DNA of 64,000 bases. It comes from Corynebacterium macginleyi. GTDB lineage: Bacteria; Actinomycetota; Actinomycetes; Mycobacteriales; Mycobacteriaceae. The position numbers and the translations under genes are program-made. Shown here one piece after another: positions 1 to 8,035 of this stretch. Location of the stretch: positions 62,001 to 126,000 of the forward strand of contig NZ_REGE01000001.1 of assembly GCF_003688935.1 (NCBI RefSeq), given 5' to 3'. The notes under the pieces were generated by a model that searched no databases, had not been told where the DNA came from, and saw nothing but the letters and a program-made list of their open reading frames with translations. Each line of letters begins with the position of its first letter. Within the stretch, counting starts at the first letter, position 1.

Positions 1-628
1 CGGCATCGGCAATGTCCCAGTTAGCTACCTCGGCCACACCTATGTAATAATTGCGCACCGCTTCTTGCGTGACGTTGCCACCCGTATCGGCCACGAGCTG
101 GGAGATGGCGGAGGCGAGTTCGCGAAGGTCGGAACCGACGCCGTCGAGAACGGCGTGCACAACATCCGGGGTGGGGCGAACGCCGTGGGAGGCAAACTCG
201 CGGGTGGCCCACTGGCCCAGCTCATTGGGGTAGAGCGAGAACACCTCGTGCACCTCCGCAATCTTGCGCAGCTTCGCCACTAGCTCCGGCGCTTTCTTCT
301 TTTTCTTCAGCGTCTTCGCGGCCACGGAGTAGACCACTACCATGGTCATGCCCGGCGCGGGATTGGCGCAGGCGCGCAAGATGATATCGACTACCTCTTT
401 CCCGGCACGTTCGCACTCGGTGATGAAGATAACGCGGTTATCGCCAAACAGCGACGGACTGGTGGCCTCCAAGATTTCGCCTTCGGATACCTCGGAGGCC
501 TTGAGCGTCATCAATTCAGGGCGATTAGCCTCGCCTTCGGCCGCGGCCGTATGGATAGTGTGGCGAGCACGTTCAGTGAGGAATTCATCATCGCCGAGAA
601 TAAGGTGTACGGGAGGCATGCCCATCAT
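1..628 (-). CDS. holA: DNA polymerase III subunit delta, 3' part outside the window
   Basis: The delta subunit opens the beta sliding clamp within the clamp-loader complex at the replication fork. Reading the minus strand from 628 gives an uninterrupted frame of about 209 codons that runs off the left edge. It begins MMGMPPVHLILGDDEFLTER, the typical N-terminus of HolA, whose first segment is the clamp-binding domain. Starts at 628, 625 or 619 are possible and none has a clear Shine-Dalgarno sequence. The frame begins 7 bases after the comEC stop, so translation is probably coupled to comEC. The comEA-comEC-holA order is conserved in actinobacteria. The C-terminal part is missing because of the window edge, not because of truncation. 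Confidence 0.9.
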   Translation of the reverse strand, partial: MMGMPPVHLILGDDEFLTERARHTIHTAAAEGEANRPELMTLKASEVSEGEILEATSPSLFGDNRVIFITECERAGKEVVDIILRACANPAPGMTMVVVYSVAAKTLKKKKKAPELVAKLRKIAEVHEVFSLYPNELGQWATREFASHGVRPTPDVVHAVLDGVGSDLRELASAISQLVADTGGNVTQEAVRNYYIGVAEVANWDIADA

Positions 629-635
629 TTTAGCG

Positions 636-2048
636 CTATGCGGCTACCGCACCCAGGCAGGCGATGCCCACAATAACCCCCGCCAGGGTTAACCACGGCC
701 TGTGATAGAGCAGTCCCGCAATGACCCATCCATAACCGAGGAGAGTAAATAGCGGGTGGGCGGTGATGGTGACTACGGGCAGGCTGGCCACCCCGTGGGC
801 GATGGTATTGATCCACCATGCTGCGGGTTCGATAACTTTTAATAATCCTGCGGCGATGATGCTCAAGGGGCCTAGCTGCGCGGCGATGGCTGCGAGCAAC
901 CCGACCACGGTAATGGGTGCGGTTGCGGGCGCTACTAGTATATTCGCGAGGACCGAGACGACGGATACCTCGCCAGACATTAGGGCGATGAGCGGCAGGG
1001 TGAGGATATCGGCGGCAATCGCCACGGCCACGGCACGCAGGACGATGGCGGGCCAACCGGTTACCGCGAGTTGCGAATAAATAAGCGGACTCAGCAAGAC
1101 GATTCCGAAGGTCGCCGCGCACGATAGCGCGAAGCCAAAATGCACCGCTAGATCCGAATCCACAAATAGGAGGATGAGAATGCCGAGGCCTAGCGCATGG
1201 ATGGGTTCCATGGTGGACGAGTGCAACACCGCTAGCAGGCCTACTACCCCGGCGACGGCCGCGCGCTGCACCGACGGTTCAAGGCCCACCAAGACGACAT
1301 AAGTGGCTAGCGCCGCTAACGATACCGTCACCCTGGTGCGCGGTCCGGCCGCGCACGCGGCGCAGACGATGGCTGCGAAGGAACAGACGATGGCCACATT
1401 AGCACCAGATACAGCGCTAAGGTGGGATAGCCCGGTATCGATATAGAGCTGACGCTCGTCGGGGCTTTGCAGGGAGGTATCGCCAAGCACCATCCCTGGG
1501 ATGAGACCCTGACTGCTTGAGCCTATCGCCTCAACCACCACCGTGCGGAAGTTATCTGCCACCTTTGCCGCCCAGCCGGCCAGACCCGAAGGGGGTGCGG
1601 AGATACTCAGGTGGGAAGCGTTGGCTACCACGGTCCCCACTCCGGGTTGGTCGGAACTGGAAAGTTGTATCGCTGCTGTGACCTGCGTTCCGGCAGGTAC
1701 CGCCAGTGGTTCGGGGCTAAAAACCAGAAGCTGTGCGGGATAGCCCGGGACATCGAGGCGGATGAGCCACCCGCCGGTGCTTGTCTGGGTGGGCGCGGCG
1801 ACCACGCGGCCAGTGATAAAGCGGCCAAATTCAAAGGCGTCTGCACGCGCGCGCCGGACGGCGGCAACGAAGGCAGCGGCGGCGGCGAGTACGCCACAGA
1901 AAATAGCTTGGCCCCACTGCCGAGCGAGTACGCAGACTCCTACGACACTGCCGATACACGCCACAGCCCACCCCTGCCCGAACACCAGCACCGCGATGAC
2001 CGCCGCCCACGAGGTCAAGGCGCCTGGAAGCAGGCGAAGTTCTCTCAT
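636..2048 (-). CDS. comEC: ComEC/Rec2-family DNA-uptake channel, short form
   Basis: A predicted 470-residue polytopic membrane protein of the ComEC/Rec2 family, which in naturally competent bacteria forms the inner-membrane channel for single-stranded DNA. The competence-domain signature is visible around residues 195-215 (GLSHLSAVSGANVA), followed by many hydrophobic segments up to the C-terminus. The start at 2048 (MRELRLLPG) is preferred over an upstream ATG at 2120, which would overlap comEA. Many ComEC proteins are 700-800 residues long and end in a metallo-beta-lactamase-like domain. This one stops right after the membrane region, so that domain is absent. It follows comEA by 19 bases and precedes holA. 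Competence is not established for this lineage. Confidence 0.88.
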   Translation of the reverse strand: MRELRLLPGALTSWAAVIAVLVFGQGWAVACIGSVVGVCVLARQWGQAIFCGVLAAAAAFVAAVRRARADAFEFGRFITGRVVAAPTQTSTGGWLIRLDVPGYPAQLLVFSPEPLAVPAGTQVTAAIQLSSSDQPGVGTVVANASHLSISAPPSGLAGWAAKVADNFRTVVVEAIGSSSQGLIPGMVLGDTSLQSPDERQLYIDTGLSHLSAVSGANVAIVCSFAAIVCAACAAGPRTRVTVSLAALATYVVLVGLEPSVQRAAVAGVVGLLAVLHSSTMEPIHALGLGILILLFVDSDLAVHFGFALSCAATFGIVLLSPLIYSQLAVTGWPAIVLRAVAVAIAADILTLPLIALMSGEVSVVSVLANILVAPATAPITVVGLLAAIAAQLGPLSIIAAGLLKVIEPAAWWINTIAHGVASLPVVTITAHPLFTLLGYGWVIAGLLYHRPWLTLAGVIVGIACLGAVAA

Positions 2049-2067
2049 CGCTGCATGACCCTTCTGC

Positions 2068-2745
2068 CTACAGCTGCACGTTATCTTTGAGCTTGGCAAA
2101 TTTTGCGGGGCCAATCCCACTGACCTCGAGCAATTCCTCGATATCCTGAAACCCTCCGCGCTCCTCGCGGAAGGAGACGATGGCTTGCGCGGTCACCTCC
2201 CCTATCCCATTGAGATCCATGAGTTCGGCGGCGGTGGCGAAATTGAGGCTGACTTTATTGCCGCCTCCTGGTGCTGCGCCGGGAGTTTGTGGGGCACCGG
2301 CAAGCGCGGCGTCGGGCAGCAGAGCGCCCCGGGGCAGGATAAGAAGTTGTTGGCCATCTGCAAGCCGCTGTGCTTGGTTGAGCGTCATTGTCTCCGCCTC
2401 CGGCAAAGGCGTGGCGGCCGCAAGGGCATCGGCGATACGGGCGCCAGGCTCAAGGGTCTTCAGGCCGGGTGCTGCAACCTCGCCGACGACGGATACGATG
2501 ATTTCGCTCGGCTCGGCGGTAATACTGCCCATCGCTGCGGGTTCGGGCATGCCGGACGCATCCGAATGGCGGGATCCAAGGCCAAGCCAAACCAGGACGC
2601 CTACCACTACTGTGATAGCTACCGCGCAGGCTTGCCAGTGGCTTATATGGACGCGCGGGCGCGGGTAATCGACGTGGAGGAGTTCTTCCTCACCGGTGGG
2701 TTGGGTAAATTCGCGAATTCGTTCGCTGATTTTGGGTGCCGCCAT
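2068..2745 (-). CDS. comEA: ComEA-family membrane-anchored DNA-binding protein
   Basis: A 225-residue protein with one N-terminal membrane anchor at about residues 35-57. An SLBB-like segment follows around 82-111 (IIVSVVGEVAAPG) and a C-terminal pair of helix-hairpin-helix motifs at about 166-225 (LNGIGEVTAQAI and VSGIGPAKFAKL). This is the architecture of ComEA, the surface DNA receptor that feeds DNA to ComEC. The start at 2745 (MAAPKISERI) is preferred to an in-frame one at 2838, which adds 31 residues of non-family sequence. Two perfect DnaA-box 9-mers lie 56-111 bases upstream of this start. Confidence 0.9.
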   Translation of the reverse strand: MAAPKISERIREFTQPTGEEELLHVDYPRPRVHISHWQACAVAITVVVGVLVWLGLGSRHSDASGMPEPAAMGSITAEPSEIIVSVVGEVAAPGLKTLEPGARIADALAAATPLPEAETMTLNQAQRLADGQQLLILPRGALLPDAALAGAPQTPGAAPGGGNKVSLNFATAAELMDLNGIGEVTAQAIVSFREERGGFQDIEELLEVSGIGPAKFAKLKDNVQL

Positions 2746-2800
2746 GTCCCACAGGATAGAAAGCGGCACCGGGTGGTCCAAGACTGTGGACGGAGGTGCT

Positions 2801-2809
2801 GTGGATAAA
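2801..2809 (-). promoter_or_regulatory. DnaA box upstream of comEA (proximal)
   Basis: The plus strand reads TGTGGATAA, so the minus strand carries a perfect TTATCCACA DnaA box. It is 56 bases upstream of the chosen comEA start and 39 bases from a second perfect box in the opposite orientation. The DnaA consensus is established; a role here is inferred. Confidence 0.5.
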
Positions 2810-2847
2810 ACGTTGATCGGGACAACTAGGCGGGCCATAGTTAGGGG

Positions 2848-2856
2848 TTATCCACA
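2848..2856 (+). promoter_or_regulatory. DnaA box upstream of comEA (distal)
   Basis: A perfect TTATCCACA on the plus strand lies between the 3' end of degV (2903) and comEA. With the box at 2801-2809 it forms an inverted pair in the comEA promoter region. Confidence 0.5.
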
Positions 2857-2902
2857 ATCGGGGGTGCCTCACGCGGCGAGCTTCGCCCGTGTGTGCGAGG
2901 GC

Positions 2903-3700
2903 CTAGGTACTAAACACGGCAGATACCCCGATGGCGGAGGGGCCAGCGTGTACGGCTAGCACCTCGGTTAAGGGCGTGTTGATAAAAGACGTACCTTCTG
3001 GAAGGGCATCGCGCAAGAGACTCTGCAGCTTGTCCGCCGCTTCGCTGGTCTGGTTGTGCTGGATGGCGATGAAGGCGGGCTTCCCGGCGGCGCGGGCGGA
3101 AATCATTTCTACCAGCTTAGTAAAGGCCTTGGTCTGTGTGCGGGTTTTTCCCACCAGTTCCAGTTTGCCGTCCACGATGGACATAATCGGCTTGCTAGCC
3201 AAGAAAGCGGTGGACAACATGGCGGTGGCTGCAGACATGCGGCCCGAGCGGCGCATATCCTCAATGGAATGCAAATACAGCCAAGTAGCAGCGCGCCCGA
3301 TACTGTCTAACGCCGCCGCGTGGCACTCTTCTAGCGCTGCGCCCTGTGCCGCCTTGGTAGCTGCCGCCATCGCCGCCGCGCCCGTAACCATGCCGGCCGA
3401 GCCGGAATCGATAACGCGTACCGTATCGGGAAAAACCGCAGCCGCGGCCGCTGCCGCCGACCACGTAGACGAAAGCTTCTTGGACAGATGGATAGCGATG
3501 ACGCCGTCATCCTGTGACTTTTCCATTTCCCGGCCGTAAGCCGCGGCTAATTCCAGAGAAGATAGGCCGGAGGTGGTGCGCAGTTTTCCGCTGTGATCCT
3601 CGCTATCCAGCACGTGCAGGTCTATAACGGTGATAGCAAGTGCTGCAGCAGTCTCTGGGGGCAGGCTGGCCGCGGAGTCGGTAACGACGCGAACGGTCAC
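2903..3700 (-). CDS. DegV family protein
   Basis: A 265-residue DegV-family protein. Family members bind a fatty acid in a cleft between two domains, and in Firmicutes FakB versions present it to a fatty-acid kinase. Visible family features are the N-terminal VVTDSAASLP motif and the conserved DSGSAGM stretch near residue 100. The start is a GTG whose G is also the last base of the gpgP stop codon, giving a TAGTG junction and strong translational coupling. No FakA-type kinase is visible nearby. The gene lies in the nadD-rsfS-gpgP-degV-comEA-comEC-holA order, so it is probably transcribed with NAD and ribosome-silencing genes. Confidence 0.9.
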   Translation of the reverse strand: MTVRVVTDSAASLPPETAAALAITVIDLHVLDSEDHSGKLRTTSGLSSLELAAAYGREMEKSQDDGVIAIHLSKKLSSTWSAAAAAAAVFPDTVRVIDSGSAGMVTGAAAMAAATKAAQGAALEECHAAALDSIGRAATWLYLHSIEDMRRSGRMSAATAMLSTAFLASKPIMSIVDGKLELVGKTRTQTKAFTKLVEMISARAAGKPAFIAIQHNQTSEAADKLQSLLRDALPEGTSFINTPLTEVLAVHAGPSAIGVSAVFST

Positions 3701-4398
3701 TAGGTATCTGCACCTCCATCACCGGTGACCTCGCCACCCATATTCCAACCATCGAAGTACCACTGCGCGCCCGCCACCGTGTCCGGCGTAAATTCCAGTG
3801 AATTCACGGGCTTGTCCGGGTTGAAATCTGGGCGGGCGGTCAATTGCGACCAGTGGGTATTTTTTAAGCCGGATAAAATGCCGTACTGGGAATGATCCAA
3901 GCCCAACAGGTGGCACGTGAGTGCGGAAATTGCGCCACCGTGAGCGACGATGAGCACCGCACCGTCATCCCATCCGGAAAATTCCTGCATGAGCTCATCG
4001 ATAACCGGGCGCGCGCGCAAAGCCACATCCACGCGGGACTCGCCTTCTGGCGGGGCCCAGGTGGGGTCGTGACGCCAGATGGCTCGCGCGCCAGGAAATT
4101 CCGCATCCACCTCGGCTGAGCTTTTGCCCTGCCACCGCCCCAGATTGGTCTCGCGCAGGCGAGGGTCCGTGGAAAAGTCTAGGCCGAGCAATTCTGCCAC
4201 CACGCGCGCGGTTTCTCGCGCGCGCTGCAAATCGGAAGCAACGATTTTCACCACGCCCTGATCCCGGAGCAGCCGCGCGGCGGCGCGGGCCTGTTCATAG
4301 CCGACATCGGAAAGCTCAGTATCCAAGTGCCCCTGCATGCGACCGGAGGCATTGTAGGTGGTTTGTCCATGGCGGATCAGAATCAGGCGGCGGCTCAT
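3700..4398 (-). CDS. gpgP: Histidine phosphatase, probable glucosyl-3-phosphoglycerate phosphatase
   Basis: A 232-residue histidine-phosphatase (phosphoglycerate-mutase superfamily) protein. The catalytic LIRHGQTTYN motif is at residues 6-15 and the second catalytic histidine is in VAHGGAIS near residue 155. Its position directly after rsfS matches the mycobacterial gene for glucosyl-3-phosphoglycerate phosphatase (Rv2419c), which acts in methylglucose lipopolysaccharide synthesis. The substrate call rests on that synteny. The start at 4398 is preferred because the family motif begins at once; an open frame continues upstream to 4674 but overlaps rsfS. Seven bases separate it from rsfS, and its TAG stop shares a base with the degV GTG start. 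Confidence 0.85.
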   Translation of the reverse strand: MSRRLILIRHGQTTYNASGRMQGHLDTELSDVGYEQARAAARLLRDQGVVKIVASDLQRARETARVVAELLGLDFSTDPRLRETNLGRWQGKSSAEVDAEFPGARAIWRHDPTWAPPEGESRVDVALRARPVIDELMQEFSGWDDGAVLIVAHGGAISALTCHLLGLDHSQYGILSGLKNTHWSQLTARPDFNPDKPVNSLEFTPDTVAGAQWYFDGWNMGGEVTGDGGADT

Positions 4399-4405
4399 AA
4401 TGGGG

Positions 4406-4876
4406 TTAAAGCTCCTCGTCCTCGCCAGGGGCCTTTTGCGCCAATGGCAGCTCATCAATGGAATCCACGGTGCGCGGATTGATGTCATTGTTCCATTCCC
4501 CGGGGCGCGCGGGTGGCTCGATGCCCTCGATGTCCACCAAGGGACAATCGTGATACAGGCGGTCGAGCCCGTAGTACTCGCGTTGGTCCGTGCGCTGCAC
4601 GTGGATAACAATATTTCCATAGTCCAACAGCACCCAGCGGTTTTCACGGTTACCTTCGCGGCGCTGCGGCTCAAAGCCCTGGGCGGTCATTTGGTCTTCC
4701 ACCTCATCCACGATGGAGCCGACCTGGCGCTCATTATCGGCAGAAGCCAGCACAAAAACCTCGGTAATAGCGAGGACATCGGAGACATCAATTGCTGCGA
4801 TATTGCCAGCTAGCTTGTCCTGTGCGGCATGCGCTGCGGTTGCCGCCATGCGGCGGGCGAGATCAGAAATAGACAA
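4406..4876 (-). CDS. rsfS: Ribosome silencing factor RsfS
   Basis: A 156-residue RsfS/Iojap protein. The family binds ribosomal protein uL14 on the large subunit and blocks subunit joining when nutrients are scarce. The core is clear, with DVSDVLAITEVFVLASADNE around residues 30-49 and the WVLLDYGNIVIHV strand near 80-92. The C-terminus past about residue 125 is acidic and longer than in E. coli. Translation appears to start at TTG (4876), with a purine-rich stretch upstream. The gene follows nadD, a widely conserved pairing, and precedes gpgP. Confidence 0.93.
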   Translation of the reverse strand: MSISDLARRMAATAAHAAQDKLAGNIAAIDVSDVLAITEVFVLASADNERQVGSIVDEVEDQMTAQGFEPQRREGNRENRWVLLDYGNIVIHVQRTDQREYYGLDRLYHDCPLVDIEGIEPPARPGEWNNDINPRTVDSIDELPLAQKAPGEDEEL

Positions 4877-4966
4877 TGTATAAAATTTCCCTTTTCGCGT
4901 CTGGTGGGGAGGTCTCTTTTAGCTGTCTATTCTTGCACGTTCGATGCGATTGTACCCAAACTTGAC

Positions 4967-5584
4967 TTATAAAGGCTTATCCGGTTGCGCAGAATACAGG
5001 TTATTTTTGTTGATGTACTGCACCACTCCATCCGGAACGAGGTACCATACCGGGCGATTGTGAGCGGCCCGCTCGCGGCAATCCGTGGAAGAGATGGCCA
5101 TGGCCGGGATATCGATAATGCTGATGTCCTCCCGCACACTGGTCGGCAGCATATCCGTACTCAACTCGTAGCCGGGCCGTGTGACTCCCACAAAATGCGC
5201 CATGTCCAGCATTTCTTCCCAATTATGCCAGCTCATGATCGATTGCAGGGAATCCGCTCCGGTAATGAAGTAAAACTCGGCACCTGGAAAGAGCTCGCGC
5301 AAATCGCGCAGGGTATCGATAGTGTAGGTAGGACCCTTGCGGTCAATGTCTACGCGGGAGACGGTAAAGCGCGGATTGGAGGCCGTCGCCACCATCGTCA
5401 TCAAATACCGGTGTTCTGCCGCGGTGACCTCGCGAGAGGCTTTCTGCCACGGTTGGCCGGTGGGAACAAAAACTACGGTATCGAGGGCAAAGCGGTGCGC
5501 CGCTTCGCTGGCGGCGACCAAGTGGCCGTTGTGGATAGGATCAAAGGTGCCACCCATGATCCCTATGCGCTGGGAACTAGTCAT
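4967..5584 (-). CDS. nadD: Nicotinate-nucleotide adenylyltransferase
   Basis: A 205-residue NadD, which adenylates nicotinate mononucleotide with ATP to make deamido-NAD in the NAD pathway. The nucleotidyltransferase signature [15 protein letters not shown] sits at residues 8-22 (GxFDPxHxGH), and the C-terminal ISSTDCRER resembles the ISSTxIR motif. The length is normal. A TATACT box lies 8 bases before the ATG, which suggests a promoter of its own and a very short or absent leader. It is the first gene of the run toward holA and is separated from the cutinase-like gene by 18 bases. Confidence 0.95.
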   Translation of the reverse strand: MTSSQRIGIMGGTFDPIHNGHLVAASEAAHRFALDTVVFVPTGQPWQKASREVTAAEHRYLMTMVATASNPRFTVSRVDIDRKGPTYTIDTLRDLRELFPGAEFYFITGADSLQSIMSWHNWEEMLDMAHFVGVTRPGYELSTDMLPTSVREDISIIDIPAMAISSTDCRERAAHNRPVWYLVPDGVVQYINKNNLYSAQPDKPL

Positions 5585-5592
5585 GGCTGGCG

Positions 5593-5598
5593 AGTATA
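5593..5598 (-). promoter_or_regulatory. Candidate -10 box of nadD
   Basis: The minus strand reads TATACT, followed by 8 bases and the nadD ATG. That spacing would give a leaderless or nearly leaderless transcript. No confident -35 element was recognised. Confidence 0.4.
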
Positions 5599-5602
5599 GC
5601 CG

Positions 5603-6556
5603 CTACCCTGCCGGGGATTTAAGCCAGCCAGCCACAGTATCGGCCACCCGCGCATTGTCCTGTTCCACTGCCACATCACCCTGGCTATCACGGAAATATG
5701 AAGCGTGGTGGGCAGCCTTTGTGACCAAGGCGTCTTTGGCATTACGCAGGCTGAGATCGCAGACGAAGTCGCCGGCAAGGCAGTAATCGATGCGGCGATC
5801 GGCCGGCAGTGCATCGCTTTGAGGAATGAGATATCGCGGGACCGGACCGGCCATGCCACCAGGACGCCGCAAGGGGTTGCCTAGGTAGATCGCCCCGGCA
5901 AGCTTGCCCTGGGAGGCGAAGTAGCGCTCCGCGCTGGTGGCGATAATGGCTCCTTGCGAATACCCAGCAGCGATATAGCGCGGGCTGCAGCCGGTTTCCT
6001 CTTCATACCGCTCCACCACGCGCGGCACATTGTTCATGCCGCTGCGCAGACTCTGCACAAAGCCGACGGTGACTTGATAGACCAGCTCGTGCAAGGGGTG
6101 TTCCAGCAGGACTCCACCTAGACGGCGCATCAGCTGCAGCGGGCGCAGGTTTTCACCTTCTTGAGCCAGCGGTGGCAGGTTCATCGAGGCTGGATAAGCA
6201 TCCGCATCCAGCGCCAGCACGTAGGCATTATCCATGGCGCCGGGATGGCGTTGTTCTACCAGGTGGAAGAGCCCGGCGAGGTTCGGCCCTTCATAACCAT
6301 TGGATTCCGCGCCTTGTTCCGAATAGCGCTGCGGGCCGAAGTACTCGCCGTACTCCTTGTTTTGGTCCGAGCCGCGCGCGGCAAGGAAAACGTAGTCGGG
6401 GCAGGTCTCGGCCTGCGGATGGTTATCATCTACTCCACCGGCAGCCGCGACGGGAGCAAGCAAGGACATGTCAAGCGCAGCCGTGGCGGCAATGGCTGCG
6501 AAACCGACGGCGGCGCGGGAGCGAGGGAAAAGACGCACGTTCTTATGGGCGCACAT
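5603..6556 (-). CDS. Secreted cutinase-like serine hydrolase
   Basis: A 317-residue exported alpha/beta hydrolase of the cutinase family. An N-terminal basic stretch and hydrophobic core (residues 1 to about 39) look like a Sec signal peptide. The mature part starts with the family-typical TCPDYVFLAARGSDQ, and the nucleophile elbow is GYSQGA around residue 200. Conserved cysteines (TCPDY, TGCSP, DYCLAGDFVCD) fit disulfides seen in cutinase-like proteins. Mycobacterial and corynebacterial relatives are esterases, phospholipases or mycolate-related hydrolases; the substrate here is unknown. The 5' end overlaps the proA stop by 14 bases, so it may be co-transcribed with proA. Confidence 0.85.
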   Translation of the reverse strand: MCAHKNVRLFPRSRAAVGFAAIAATAALDMSLLAPVAAAGGVDDNHPQAETCPDYVFLAARGSDQNKEYGEYFGPQRYSEQGAESNGYEGPNLAGLFHLVEQRHPGAMDNAYVLALDADAYPASMNLPPLAQEGENLRPLQLMRRLGGVLLEHPLHELVYQVTVGFVQSLRSGMNNVPRVVERYEEETGCSPRYIAAGYSQGAIIATSAERYFASQGKLAGAIYLGNPLRRPGGMAGPVPRYLIPQSDALPADRRIDYCLAGDFVCDLSLRNAKDALVTKAAHHASYFRDSQGDVAVEQDNARVADTVAGWLKSPAG

Positions 6557-7811
6557 GACCGGTGCCTTGGAGGACCCACTTAGACGAGGTTAGCTCCGGC
6601 AGGGCCATCGGGCCGCGGGCGTGCAGCTTCTGGGTGGAAATTCCGATCTCTGCACCCATGCCGTAAACCTCGCCATCAGTAAAAGCGGTAGAAGCATTCA
6701 GCATGACGGCCGCGGCATCGACTTCGTTGCCGAACTTGACCAAGACGTCCGCATCCTGGGCCGCGATACCTTCGGTGTGGCCGGTACTAAATTTCGCGAT
6801 GTGCGCGATGGCACCGTCAACGCCGTCCACTACCTTGGCACAGATATCCATGGACAGCGACTCTTCGCACCAGTCCTCCTCGGTAGCCTGGACCACGTTC
6901 ATGGCGCCGAAGCCCTCGAGCTCGTCTACGTCACCGTGGACGGTAACGTCTGCTTCCTGGAGGGCACGGACGATGCGGAGCTTGGTGGCACCATCAAGCG
7001 CGGCATCAATAAGCACGCACTCAGTAGAGTTGCACACCGAGGTGCGGCGGGTCTTGCCGTTGATGACCATATCGATAGCCTTGTCCATATCGGCCGAAGC
7101 ATCGATGTAAAAATGACAGTTGCCGGTACCGGTCTCGATGGTCGGAACAGTAGCGCCGGTCACCACAGCCTCAATGAGCTTAGCGCCGCCGCGGGGGATG
7201 ACCAGATCCACCAGACCACGGGCGGTAATCAAGTCCTGGACAGAATCGTGGGTCTCGCACGGCAGGAGCTGGACTGCCTCGCGCGGCAAATCGAACTCCG
7301 CGAGGGTGTCCTGCAGAAGCTCAACCAGCTTGGCATTGGAGTTCCGTGCGGATTTTGAACCGCGCAGCAGCGGCACATTGCCGGACTTCAGGGCGAGGCC
7401 GAAAGCATCCACGGTGACATTTGGTCGGGCCTCGTAGACCATGCCCATCACACCGAGCGGGACACGCACCTGCTTCATCTGTATGCCGTTATCCATAGTG
7501 CGCCCCTGCAGGATCTCGCCTACCGGGTCTTGCAGGCCAGCAACCTGACGCAGGCCATTTGCAAAACCCTCGACGCGGGCAGCGTCTAAGGCCAAGCGGT
7601 CAATCAAGGAATCAGACATGCCACGCTCGTGGCCTGCCGCTATATCCTGCTGGTTAGCAGCAAGAATATCATCGGTATGGGCAATGAGATGTGCGGCTGC
7701 GCGCTGCAAGATTTCGTTCTTGCGCGGCGTAGACAACTGCGCCACCAAGGGGGCAACGTCCTTAGCAGCGCGGGCTTTGGACAGAACTTCTTCACGTTCA
7801 GCGTTGCTCAT
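6543..7811 (-). CDS. proA: Gamma-glutamyl phosphate reductase
   Basis: A 422-residue ProA, the second enzyme of proline synthesis, which reduces gamma-glutamyl phosphate with NADPH to glutamate semialdehyde. The aldehyde-dehydrogenase fold is complete. The catalytic cysteine is in RRTSVCNSTECVL, and VPLGVMGMVYEARPNVT and PRGGAKLI are recognisable. The start at 7811 (MSNAEREEV) is preferred to an in-frame ATG four codons upstream. A TAGTGT box 8 bases before this ATG suggests a short-leader promoter. proB, the previous enzyme of the pathway, is 5.5 kb away, with the metal transporter block in between. Confidence 0.96.
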   Translation of the reverse strand: MSNAEREEVLSKARAAKDVAPLVAQLSTPRKNEILQRAAAHLIAHTDDILAANQQDIAAGHERGMSDSLIDRLALDAARVEGFANGLRQVAGLQDPVGEILQGRTMDNGIQMKQVRVPLGVMGMVYEARPNVTVDAFGLALKSGNVPLLRGSKSARNSNAKLVELLQDTLAEFDLPREAVQLLPCETHDSVQDLITARGLVDLVIPRGGAKLIEAVVTGATVPTIETGTGNCHFYIDASADMDKAIDMVINGKTRRTSVCNSTECVLIDAALDGATKLRIVRALQEADVTVHGDVDELEGFGAMNVVQATEEDWCEESLSMDICAKVVDGVDGAIAHIAKFSTGHTEGIAAQDADVLVKFGNEVDAAAVMLNASTAFTDGEVYGMGAEIGISTQKLHARGPMALPELTSSKWVLQGTGHVRP

Positions 7812-7959
7812 GTCATACCACACTAACGAACCTGCTTGAGTTTTTCAGCCGCCCGCCCCACACCTTACTCTTTGCCCACATCGGGCAGGCTACGCAGAGA
7901 AAACCACCCCTCTACCCGCACCCGAAAGTGCGGTAAAGCTCACAACTACAAATCTAATA

Positions 7960-7975
7960 GTTCAATACCTTGAAA
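7960..7975. promoter_or_regulatory. MntR-type operator before the metal ABC operon
   Basis: GTTCAATACCTTGAAA is an inverted repeat with TTCAA/TTGAA arms and a 4-base spacer. It overlaps a possible -35 (TTGAAA, 7970-7975), which sits 18 bases before a possible -10 (TATTCT, 7994-7999) for the gene starting at 8036. Nearly the same sequence precedes the DtxR-family gene at 12205-12220, so the pair is probably bound by that repressor. Confidence 0.65.
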
Positions 7976-8035
7976 TAGTTATTTGGGTATGTTTATTCTT
8001 TGCTTGACAGGTTTCATTGCACAGAAGGAGCACTC

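Noticed and set aside
625-1122. 165-codon minus-strand frame inside comEC
   Set aside because: It is a frame-shifted reading of comEC; the frame ending at 636 has the ComEC signature and membrane segments.
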